Source of the DNA: Planctomycetales bacterium 4484_123
GTDB lineage: Bacteria > Planctomycetota > Phycisphaerae > SM23-33
Direction of reading: 5' to 3'
Length of the DNA: 8,364 nucleotides
NCBI GenBank assembly: GCA_002049885.1
Contig: MVCS01000082.1
Span: 1-8,364 of the forward strand
The notes beneath the pieces are model-generated. The model saw nothing but the letters and a program-made list of their open reading frames with translations. It did no database searches and had not been told where the DNA came from. The position numbers were made by a program, and so were the translations under genes. This document shows positions 1-6,501 of the stretch, piece after piece (within the stretch, counting starts at the first letter, position 1; each line of letters opens with the position of its first letter).

Positions 1-2112
1 GCTGCGCGGATTTACCGAGCGGCGCTGTTCGTGGAGCGGCGTCAGCTCGATTCGGCATCGCCAGAGGCCATGGCCGGGGCGGAGGTGGTGCCGTTGCGGG
101 CCGAGCCGAGGCCGGGCGGGCCGCTGGCCCTGGCGGCGACGCCGCTACCGGTGGCGGGGCCGGCCTGCGACCATTTCGACGCCAGCGCGGTGGTGCGTGC
201 CTGGGTGGCCCGGCCGGGGACGAATCACGGCCTGGCCGTGAAGCGCCTGCCGGGGTGGATTGCCCAGCGCACGGCCCTGGAGATTGCCTACGAGGGGACC
301 GTCACCAAGGTGCCGACGCAGGTGCGGGGCCTGTGCGTGCTGCACCATGCGGGGCAGACCTTCATCACTTGGCAGGAGGTCGATCCACTCATCAAGACTG
401 AGCGGGTCAGTTGGGGTCAGGTCAAGGCCAAGGCCGCCGAGGCGGCCCGAGCATATCACTACCGCATCTACGTGCACGATCGGCCCATCGACGCCCGCTC
501 CGTCGCCGGGGCCAAGCTGCTGGCGCGGGTGGGACCGATGTCCGGCTACAATCTCAACGGGCGGTGGGCGGAATGGGCCATTGGCGAGGCGCTGAAGCAG
601 CCGCGACACCTGGGCGAGCTGGCCGGGCAGGCCGTCGAGAGCTGGGGCATGGACCACCCGCGCATGGACGACTGTCCGGTGCGGCGGTTCGTGATCTTCC
701 GCCGGCTTGGCCGGTCGGACAGGCCGGGCCGGCCGCGCCTGGGCACGTATCGGCTGCCGGTGGGGACGGGGCTGTACGTTCATCAGCCGACCTCGCCCGG
801 CCGCCGCTACTATGCCGTGGTCTCCTGCCTGGACGGCACGGAAAACACGTTGGATTTCTCCCCGGCGAACTCGCTGGCCGAGCCGGTGGCCGAGCGGGTC
901 GGGCCGGGCGAGCCGGTCTGTCAGGGCCAGGGCCTGTGTGGCCCGTTTTTCGACTATCCCGGCCAGCGGAAGGTGTACGTGCAATGGGCGGCCCCGCCGC
1001 TGGCGCCCCGGCCAAACATGTACTTCAACTGGACCGTGCTGGTCCCGCCCGGGCTCAAGGGACGCGTGCCGGCAGAGTTGTACTTTCACCGCTGGGGCCG
1101 GTCCTGCGCCAAGCCGGCCCGGAAGCTGCTGGCCTGGAGTGTCCAGATCGCCCCGCACGACTATCCTTTCAGCGGTTGGTACGGCTACAACCCCGCCGCC
1201 GGCACGCTGAGGCCGGCCCGGGCCGGCAGCGTCGGCGACCATACGCAGAGGCGGATTGCGGCGTTCATGGCCTGGGCGGGCCGGGCCTTTCACATCGACC
1301 CGGAGCGGGTCTTCGCGGTGGGTTGGGACGGGGCGGTGCTGACCGCCTTGTACCAGCCCGAGCTGTTCGCGGGAGTGTTCGTGCTGGGTTTCGAGGCGAA
1401 GGTGCTGGAGGCCGGGTGGGCAGGGAGGTTCGCCGCGGCCTGGGGTCCGAAGAGCGGCGCCATCTGCGACTCCCGCGGCGGTGCGAACTGGGCCTGGGCC
1501 GACCTGGAAGGGCTGGTGCTGGCCCGCCGGGCGGTGGCGCTGCCCTTGTTCGTCTGTCGGGGATACAGTTGGGGACGGTTTTCCACGAGCTGGGGCAGGG
1601 GCCGGGGGCGTTTCTATCGGGCGATGCACCAGGCGCGCCAGCCCATCTTCGCCGACTGGAGCTGGGGCGGGGGCAGGCTCATCGCGCCCGACAGGCACAG
1701 CGGCCTGTGGCGCGGCGTGGAGCTGACCCGCGCCACGGCGGTGCTGGCGCTGAGCAACTCCACGCTGGATGCGGATGGGGAATCCGACGGCCAGACCAAC
1801 GCGGCCTACAGTTGGAAGGACATGAAGGACGGCCCGGATGAGTTCGCCGTTACCCTGCTGAACAACAGCTCCAGGCAGGGGCGGGTGGACGTCACGCCCC
1901 GGAGGCTGCGGTGGTTCAAGCTGGCCGGCGGGCAGGAAGTGGTCTGGGAGGCCCGAAACGTGCCGATCGGTCCGAAGCCCGTCACCACCGTGCCCGTTCG
2001 CCGCGGCAGGGCCCGGGCGGACCGCACCGGCCTGTTCACGCTGGCGGGTCTGACCATCCCCGGGCGCAGCGCCCTGGTCATAACGGTCCGCCGCACGCGG
2101 TGCGGCAGGTAA
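1..2112 (+). CDS. Large exported-type protein, DNRLRE-like plus degenerate alpha/beta-hydrolase (5' partial)
   Basis: The frame is open from base 1 and its first residues (ARIYRAALFVERR) align with an internal segment of the next gene (ARVYRARLFF), so the true start and any signal peptide lie left of the window; the GTG at 31 is not the start. Of 703 visible residues, positions 1-300 finish a DNRLRE-like beta-sandwich ending in FDASAVVRAW and LEIAYEG. Two fibronectin-III-like segments follow (YRIYVHDRPID near 460 and GRRYYAVVSCLDGTENTLDF near 800-860), then an alpha/beta-hydrolase-like core. HIDPERVFAVGWDGAV at 1291-1338 matches the strand-nucleophile elbow of PHB-depolymerase-like esterases, but Asp (1327-1329) replaces Ser. 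No acid or His is recognisable; the expected places read GYSWG and GGGR. A C-terminal domain holds an Asp-rich loop (1768-1800) and VDVTPRR. The hydrolase core is Trp-rich. It is the upstream member of a tandem pair, 22 bases before its paralogue. Function is unknown, and a catalytic role is doubtful. Confidence 0.88.
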   Translation, partial: AARIYRAALFVERRQLDSASPEAMAGAEVVPLRAEPRPGGPLALAATPLPVAGPACDHFDASAVVRAWVARPGTNHGLAVKRLPGWIAQRTALEIAYEGTVTKVPTQVRGLCVLHHAGQTFITWQEVDPLIKTERVSWGQVKAKAAEAARAYHYRIYVHDRPIDARSVAGAKLLARVGPMSGYNLNGRWAEWAIGEALKQPRHLGELAGQAVESWGMDHPRMDDCPVRRFVIFRRLGRSDRPGRPRLGTYRLPVGTGLYVHQPTSPGRRYYAVVSCLDGTENTLDFSPANSLAEPVAERVGPGEPVCQGQGLCGPFFDYPGQRKVYVQWAAPPLAPRPNMYFNWTVLVPPGLKGRVPAELYFHRWGRSCAKPARKLLAWSVQIAPHDYPFSGWYGYNPAAGTLRPARAGSVGDHTQRRIAAFMAWAGRAFHIDPERVFAVGWDGAVLTALYQPELFAGVFVLGFEAKVLEAGWAGRFAAAWGPKSGAICDSRGGANWAWADLEGLVLARRAVALPLFVCRGYSWGRFSTSWGRGRGRFYRAMHQARQPIFADWSWGGGRLIAPDRHSGLWRGVELTRATAVLALSNSTLDADGESDGQTNAAYSWKDMKDGPDEFAVTLLNNSSRQGRVDVTPRRLRWFKLAGGQEVVWEARNVPIGPKPVTTVPVRRGRARADRTGLFTLAGLTIPGRSALVITVRRTRCGR

Positions 2113-2134
2113 ACTGCGGACGGATGAGGAAGTG

Positions 2135-4366
2135 ATGTCGCGCTGGACAAGAAGCGCGCTGGTGGTGCTGGCACTCCTGCCGGCCGGGGAGGTCTCGGCG
2201 GCAGTGGTCGTCCAGCGATGGGGCCTGGCCGACCGGGCGGCGGATCCCAAGGCGCCGCACGTTCAGCATCCCGGCACGCTGCTGTACGAGCTGCTGCCGG
2301 GCGGCGTCGGGACGTTGATGCGGTTCGACCTCTCGGCCATTCCCAGGCGCGCGCGGGTGTACCGGGCGAGACTTTTCTTTTCCCGCCCCGGGGAACTGGC
2401 CGGCGGCTTCGACATCGTGGAGGCCCGGCGCGATGCGGGTGGGCGGGTCCGTGGCGTGGGTGCTTCTCTCCGGTTGGCCGGGCCGGGCTACCGTTGGTTC
2501 GACGCCACCGCGGCGACGGCCCGGGCGGTGGCGAGCTCAGGCAGGAGGCTCTTGCTGCTGGCTCGCAAGGCGCCGGCGTTCGAGGCGGCCGGTGCCTTTC
2601 TGGAGGTGGCCTACGAAGGCCGGCTGCGGGAGCGCATCCGGCAGGTCGCGGGTGTGAAGGCCCTTGCCGCCCGCGGGGTCGTGTTCGTCACCTTTCGGGA
2701 GATAGAGGACCTTGCCCGCGGCAAGGCCGACCTGAGCTGGCCGGAGTTTCTCAAGCGCGTGGCGGGCTACACGCACCGCGGGCCCGTGCCCGACGACCGC
2801 GCCGAAGAGCTGCGCTATCGCCTGTATCGTTACCACCGGCCCATCACCGCGTGCAACATTGGTCGGGCGGAACTGGTGGGCGAGGTGGCCTCGGGCTCGG
2901 GCTACAACACGGCCCTGGTGCCGCCCAAGGGCCGGTGGAAAAAGGACAACCCGCCGGTGCTTCGGCTGGCCATCGAGGCGGGCAAGCCCCTCCGGCCCGG
3001 GGTGGGCCTGTTCGTCCACCACGTCCGCCGCAAGGGCAGGGCGTACTACGCGGTGGTCACGGCCCGCAACGGAGTGGAGAACACCTTGGACATCGGCAGG
3101 TCCAACACGGTCGGGCCGGTGACGGAGCTTCCCGGCACGCCCGTTCCGGTGCTCCAGCGGGAGCTCGTCAGGGACCTGGCCGGCACGAAGTACGTGCGGC
3201 AATGGTATTCGCTGTGGGCGGCCCCGCCGCTGGCGCCCGTGCCGGGGCGATATGACCTGACGGTGGAGTTCTGCCCCGGCCTGCTGGATGCCCGACCTTC
3301 GCTGATGGTGGTGCGCCGGGCGGCCTGGCGGCGCGGGCCTTTCCCCGGCAAGCCGGCGAAGTTCAAGGGCGTCCGCCTCAGTCACAGCGAGGACGTGCCG
3401 AACTCCTTCTGGATGGGTCTCAACGACGCCCACGGCACGCTCAAGGGCGCAGAGCAGGGCCGGTGGCAGCCTTTCACCCAGCGCCGGCAGGAGTACCTGA
3501 TTTGCTGGGCCCGGTCCAAGTGGCGCATCGACCAGCGCCGGGTGGTGGCCGACATCGGTGCCTGGGGAATGATGGAGATAGAGCGGCCGGGAGTGTACGC
3601 CTACCTGCTTGGCTGGGGCCAGCCGGAGGTCACTCGCGGCCCGCTTTGCTGGCGGGCGGCCCTGGCCGCATGGGGCCGGCCGGAGGTATATGCCGGCCGG
3701 GAGGCGGCCGACAATCCCTACTATCGCCAGGACTACAGTCGATACGTGCTGGAGCACCCCGAGCGCGAGCTGCCCTATTTTGCGGTCTTGGCCCAGCGTG
3801 GCATGGACCTGGCCGAGATGGGCTGGTCGGCCTTGCCGCGGTTCTTCCGGGCCATGCTCCGGACCCGCCGGGCCTTCGTGGCCAGTTGGGACCAGAGGAG
3901 CCCATGGACCTGGCGTGCTACGCCGGTGCACCGCGCGGTCATGAGCGGGCAGCTCGACATCCACCGCGACCTGTCGCTGCCGGCCTTTTCGAATTGCAGC
4001 CTGGATGACAACCCCGGCTCGGGCGAGCTGGACACCGGCGACCCGGACGGGCAGATCAACGGCTACCTGCTGTGGGATGCCGGCGGCACGGTGGAGACGG
4101 CGAAGCGGTGGGAGGTGACGCTGTGGTTGGACGAGTCGGCCCCAAGGTCGAGCTGCCGGGTTGACCTCACGCCCCGGCGCTGCCGGCACTTTCGCCCCAA
4201 GCCGGGCCAGCGGTTCACCTGGACGAACACGACTCTGGGAGGCCAGGGAGAGGCGGTCATTCAGACTGGCCGGGTGCTGGCCGACCGGTTCGGCCTGGTG
4301 ACGCTGAAGGGCTTGGTGGTGGGCAAGGCCCGGGCGAGGGTGGTCATCGAACGCGCCAAGCACTGA
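2135..4366 (+). CDS. Secreted paralogue, DNRLRE-like domain plus degenerate alpha/beta-hydrolase
   Basis: A protein of 743 residues. ATG 2135 is preferred over the adjacent GTG 2132 because GAGGA at 2126-2130 leaves 4 bases to the ATG but only 1 to the GTG. Residues 1-22 form a Sec signal peptide (MSRWTRSALVVLALLPAG, likely cut after VSA), so it acts outside the cytoplasmic membrane. Residues about 25-165 resemble a DNRLRE or disaggregatase-type carbohydrate-binding sandwich: LMRFDLSAIP, then RARVYRARLFF, then FLEVAYEG. Fibronectin-III-like segments follow (YRLYRYHRPIT; GRAYYAVVTARNGVENTLDIG). The hydrolase-like core contains RIDQRRVVADIGAWGMM, where Trp477 (3563-3565) sits at the nucleophile position. 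The C-terminal domain has an Asp-rich loop (4004-4060) and VDLTPRRCRHF. Motif order matches the upstream gene throughout, so they are tandem duplicates, probably co-transcribed. I recall similar Planctomycete proteins annotated as alpha/beta hydrolase; the lost triad argues for binding or structure rather than catalysis. Confidence 0.92.
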   Translation: MSRWTRSALVVLALLPAGEVSAAVVVQRWGLADRAADPKAPHVQHPGTLLYELLPGGVGTLMRFDLSAIPRRARVYRARLFFSRPGELAGGFDIVEARRDAGGRVRGVGASLRLAGPGYRWFDATAATARAVASSGRRLLLLARKAPAFEAAGAFLEVAYEGRLRERIRQVAGVKALAARGVVFVTFREIEDLARGKADLSWPEFLKRVAGYTHRGPVPDDRAEELRYRLYRYHRPITACNIGRAELVGEVASGSGYNTALVPPKGRWKKDNPPVLRLAIEAGKPLRPGVGLFVHHVRRKGRAYYAVVTARNGVENTLDIGRSNTVGPVTELPGTPVPVLQRELVRDLAGTKYVRQWYSLWAAPPLAPVPGRYDLTVEFCPGLLDARPSLMVVRRAAWRRGPFPGKPAKFKGVRLSHSEDVPNSFWMGLNDAHGTLKGAEQGRWQPFTQRRQEYLICWARSKWRIDQRRVVADIGAWGMMEIERPGVYAYLLGWGQPEVTRGPLCWRAALAAWGRPEVYAGREAADNPYYRQDYSRYVLEHPERELPYFAVLAQRGMDLAEMGWSALPRFFRAMLRTRRAFVASWDQRSPWTWRATPVHRAVMSGQLDIHRDLSLPAFSNCSLDDNPGSGELDTGDPDGQINGYLLWDAGGTVETAKRWEVTLWLDESAPRSSCRVDLTPRRCRHFRPKPGQRFTWTNTTLGGQGEAVIQTGRVLADRFGLVTLKGLVVGKARARVVIERAKH

Positions 4367-4407
4367 GCGGCGAAGGCAGCCAGGTGGTGGCGGCCGGCGG
4401 GCGCGGG

Positions 4408-4416
4408 TGTTATGCT
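4408..4416 (+). promoter_or_regulatory. Possible extended -10 promoter of the WYL gene
   Basis: TG at 4408-4409, one base, then TATGCT at 4411-4416 forms an extended -10 element inside otherwise very GC-rich DNA. No convincing -35 box precedes it. Transcription would begin near 4423, about 40 bases before the chosen ATG of the regulator. It would exclude the upstream GTG start at 4384. Pattern match only. Confidence 0.35.
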
Positions 4417-4464
4417 GGCCGGTGGCGAGGTTGGCAAGGCGCTCAGCGCGACGGGATGGATGGC

Positions 4465-5451
4465 ATGGCACGCGGGGAATCTCTCGTTCGGCAATGGAAC
4501 CTCCTCAAGGCACTCCAGGTGCACCGGTTCGGCATCGGCACGGAGGAGCTGTGCCGGCGGCTCGGCTGCACGAAGCGGACAGTCCAGCGCGACCTGCGCG
4601 TCCTTCAGAATGCGGGCTTTCCGGTCTGCTACGAGGCGCGGGACTTCGGCAAGCGGTTCTGGAAACTCTCGCCGCACTTCGTCGAGCGCCAGGAACTGAT
4701 GCTGAGTGTCACTGAGATGCTCAGCCTGTTCCTCAGCCGGCAGCTCCTGGCGCCGCTGTCGGGGACGCAATTCGGAGACGGGCTGGCAACGGCACTGGAG
4801 AAGATCAAGGCCCTGCTGCCGGCAAGGGCGCTGAACTACTTCGACGAGCTGGACGAGAACCTGCTGGTCAAGACCGTCGCCCACCACGACTACACCGGCC
4901 AGGACAGGGAAATCCGCGTCATCAACCAGGCCATGGCCGACGGCAGGGTATTGAAGATCCGCTACAGGTCCGCCAGCAGGGGAAAGGTCATCGAGGCCCG
5001 CTTCCATCCCTACGGGCTGGTCTTCTTCGGCATGAATCTGTACTGCATCGGGCACCTGGAGGAGTACGACGAGGTCCGCACGCTGAAGGTCGCGCGCTTC
5101 CTGGCCGTGGAACTGACGGGCGATACCTTCCGGCGGCCGCCCACGTTCTCCCTGGCGGCTCACACGCACGGGGCCTTCGGCGTCTTCGGTCCGGGCCGAT
5201 TCCAGACCATCAAGGTCCGCTTCACCGGCTGGGCGGCCATCAACGTCCGCGAGCATACCTGGCACCCCAGCCAGAAGATCATCCAGGACACCAAGAGGGG
5301 CCTGGTCGCCACCTTCGAGCTTTCCGACACCACGGAGTTCAAGCGCTGGCTGCTGGGCTACGGCCGGCACGCGGTGGTGCTGTCGCCCAGGAAGCTGGTC
5401 CGTGAGATACGCGAGGAACTGAAGGCCGCCCTGGCCGAATACTGTTCCTGA
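4465..5451 (+). CDS. WYL-domain transcriptional regulator (HTH-WYL-WCX, YafY/PafC-like)
   Basis: A 328-residue DNA-binding regulator. ATG 4465 gives MARGESLVRQWNLLKAL, the usual opening of this group; ATG 4456 would add three residues and GTG 4384 an unlikely Trp/Arg/Gly-rich leader. No strong Shine-Dalgarno is visible at either ATG. Residues about 5-65 are a winged HTH (EELCRRLGCTKRTVQRDLRVL is the helix-turn-helix). Residues about 150-222 are the WYL ligand-sensing domain (LKIRYRSASRGKVIEARFHPYGL). The signature Trp-Tyr-Leu reads Leu192-Tyr193-Cys194. Residues 248-327 are the WCX extension (VREHTWHPSQ; RWLLGYGRHAVVLSP). WYL proteins typically bind nucleic-acid or nucleotide ligands and control DNA-damage, phage-defence or metabolic genes. 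The gene stands 98 bases after the secreted pair and 327 bases before the ARPP gene, with a palindrome in that gap as a candidate operator. Family assignment is firm; target and ligand are unknown. Confidence 0.95.
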   Translation: MARGESLVRQWNLLKALQVHRFGIGTEELCRRLGCTKRTVQRDLRVLQNAGFPVCYEARDFGKRFWKLSPHFVERQELMLSVTEMLSLFLSRQLLAPLSGTQFGDGLATALEKIKALLPARALNYFDELDENLLVKTVAHHDYTGQDREIRVINQAMADGRVLKIRYRSASRGKVIEARFHPYGLVFFGMNLYCIGHLEEYDEVRTLKVARFLAVELTGDTFRRPPTFSLAAHTHGAFGVFGPGRFQTIKVRFTGWAAINVREHTWHPSQKIIQDTKRGLVATFELSDTTEFKRWLLGYGRHAVVLSPRKLVREIREELKAALAEYCS

Positions 5452-5540
5452 GCCGACATCCCGGTACGCCCGATGGGGGAACGTTCGGGGTTTTCCCTTC
5501 CCTGGTCCTCTTGGGGCGATAGGGTCGCCGGTCTTGCCTG

Positions 5541-5574
5541 CGCGCTGTCAGGGCGGGCCTGGTGCGAATTTTTT
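5541..5574 (+). terminator. Likely Rho-independent terminator of the WYL gene
   Basis: CGCGC (5541-5545) pairs with GTGCG (5562-5566), with one G-T wobble. CAGG (5549-5552) pairs with CCTG (5558-5561) around a five-base loop, and TGT (5546-5548) bulges out. The stem is followed by AA and six T (5569-5574). It sits about 90 bases after the WYL stop codon, a reasonable place for that gene's terminator. It would separate transcription of the regulator from the ARPP gene. Confidence 0.5.
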
Positions 5575-5633
5575 CTGCCCAACGTTGTCCTCCCTGCCGC
5601 CCCCATTGCTTGGGTCATTCCTGGCTGTTGTGC

Positions 5634-5673
5634 CCGACGGCTTGGGGGTGCGACCAGGGTTGTCGCACGTCGG
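5634..5673. promoter_or_regulatory. Structured inverted-repeat element (candidate operator or RNA element)
   Basis: A perfect 21-base dyad: GTGCGAC (5648-5654), a 7-base centre, then GTCGCAC (5662-5668). It is enclosed by a second complementary pair, CCGAC (5634-5638) with GTCGG (5669-5673). The 3' arms are contiguous while the 5' side carries a 9-base bulge, so 12 pairs could form. Arm size and spacing suit a dimeric regulator such as the neighbouring WYL protein. It lies about 50 bases upstream of the possible -10 of the ARPP gene, which would suit activation more than blocking. No T run follows on either strand in the right position, so it is not an obvious terminator. Binding is inference. 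Confidence 0.5.
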
Positions 5674-5706
5674 AAGTACCTGCGGCGAAAAAGGCTACGA
5701 CCGGCC

Positions 5707-5729
5707 TTGTCATACCCCTCCGCTAGCAT
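5707..5729 (+). promoter_or_regulatory. Weak promoter-like site before the ARPP gene
   Basis: TAGCAT at 5724-5729 resembles a -10 box and TTGTCA at 5707-5712 resembles a -35 box, but the spacer is only 11 bases, so they cannot both serve one standard promoter. TAGCAT alone would start a transcript near 5736, giving a leader of about 43 bases. A short 5-pair hairpin (CGGAG 5739-5743 with CTCCG 5753-5757, T-rich loop) would lie in that leader. Low certainty. Confidence 0.25.
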
Positions 5730-5762
5730 GGTAGCCGTCGGAGAGTTTTTTCCTCCGCCGCA

Positions 5763-5770
5763 AGGAAAGG
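5763..5770 (+). promoter_or_regulatory. Ribosome binding site that sets the ARPP start
   Basis: AGGAAAGG lies 8 bases before ATG 5779, an ideal spacing. The nearer ATG at 5772 is out of frame with the family-matching protein and only 1 base from this site, so 5779 is chosen. Confidence 0.7.
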
Positions 5771-5778
5771 AATGGCTC

Positions 5779-6501
5779 ATGCAACCGACACCCAGGCGGA
5801 CCGAGCCCGGGGCGCTGCGGCCATTCGTCGAGCCGCTGGAGGTGGCCGAGCCCGTGGTGCATGCAAACCTCACGCTGGCGCCCCTGCGGGGGGAGGGGCG
5901 CCGGCGGATCGATTATCTCATGGCGGCCCAGGCCATGGCTGCCGGGGTGTTCACTGTCACCGAGATTGACGAGGCCGGCAGCGTGCCGGAATTGCTGGCG
6001 CTGAACACCTCCCGGCAGATGGTGCTCCTGTTGGACGGCGAAGAGCTGGTGGGGGCCAAGCAGAACCGGATACTGAATACCTCGGTGATGCTGCCGCCGG
6101 GGTCCAGGACCAGGATACCCGTCTCCTGCGTGGAGCGAGGCCGATGGCGGCACGTGTCGCCCACGTTCGGGATGGGCGGTTACTCGCCGGCCCGGCTGCG
6201 GGCGCGCAAGAGCCGCCAGGTCACCGCCAGCCTGCGCCAACGTGGCCGGGCGGAAAGCGACCAGGAGGCGGTATGGAATGACGTGGAGGAGCACCTCGCT
6301 GCCCTGGGGGCACCCTCGCCCACCAGGGCCATGCGCGATGGTCTGGAACGCCGGCGCGACTCGCTTGGGGCATATCTGAAGGCGCTGCCGTATCCGCAGG
6401 GCGCTCGGGGGGTGGTGGCGGCAATCAACGGCAGGTTCGCCGCCGCCGACGTCTTCGACAAGCCCGAAACGCTGGAGGCGGTCTGGCCCCGGCTGGTGTG
6501 A
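5779..6501 (+). CDS. ARPP-1 (DUF6569-like) family protein, N-terminal and central part
   Basis: A 240-residue protein starting at ATG 5779 with a strong Shine-Dalgarno. I recognise the family from memory as ARG and Rhodanese-Phosphatase-superfamily-associated Protein domain 1. The key segments are LLDGEELVGAKQNRILNTS (residues about 84-102), PPGSRTRIPVSCVERGRWR (to residue 124) and GVVAAINGRFAAADVFD near the end. No signal peptide or membrane segment is seen, so it should be cytosolic. Biochemical function is unknown; as I recall, the family was described by comparative genomics in predicted conflict or stress contexts. The protein stops at VWPRLV, where homologues I remember continue (LWPKLL-type segment) for another 60-80 residues to a terminal VHL-x-x-F motif. 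That ending is encoded immediately downstream in another frame, so this gene is either truncated by a frameshift or naturally split. It follows the WYL regulator. Confidence 0.8.
   Translation: MQPTPRRTEPGALRPFVEPLEVAEPVVHANLTLAPLRGEGRRRIDYLMAAQAMAAGVFTVTEIDEAGSVPELLALNTSRQMVLLLDGEELVGAKQNRILNTSVMLPPGSRTRIPVSCVERGRWRHVSPTFGMGGYSPARLRARKSRQVTASLRQRGRAESDQEAVWNDVEEHLAALGAPSPTRAMRDGLERRRDSLGAYLKALPYPQGARGVVAAINGRFAAADVFDKPETLEAVWPRLV

Larger units (their letters stand above)
5452..5778. other. Intergenic region between the WYL regulator and the ARPP gene
   Basis: This 327-base stretch has no credible gene. The frame of the downstream gene stays open through most of it, but the translation is not protein-like and lacks a good start. 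It is visibly richer in T runs than its flanks. It holds a likely terminator (5541-5574), a structured dyad (5634-5673), a promoter-like site (5707-5729) and the ribosome binding site of the next gene. Two 8-base palindromes with an AACGTT core lie at 5479-5486 and 5580-5587. Confidence 0.7.

Noticed and set aside
145..2250. A 701-codon open frame on the minus strand opposite the first paralogue
   Set aside because: The translation is Arg/Pro/Gly/His-rich with no domain. The plus-strand frame has a clear family architecture. Long antisense frames are expected at this GC content.
2537..4471. A 644-codon minus-strand frame opposite the second paralogue
   Set aside because: Same reason: low-complexity composition mirroring a real gene.
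4261..5370. A 369-codon minus-strand frame opposite the WYL gene
   Set aside because: The opposite strand encodes an unmistakable HTH-WYL-WCX protein; this is its shadow.
5473..5778. Upstream extension of the ARPP frame
   Set aside because: Open but not protein-like. The strong ribosome binding site and family match place the start at 5779, and the terminator-like and dyad elements occupy this stretch.
5772..5969. ATG 5772 and its 65-codon frame
   Set aside because: Out of frame with the ARPP protein, only one base from the ribosome binding site, and Ala/Gly/Arg-rich.
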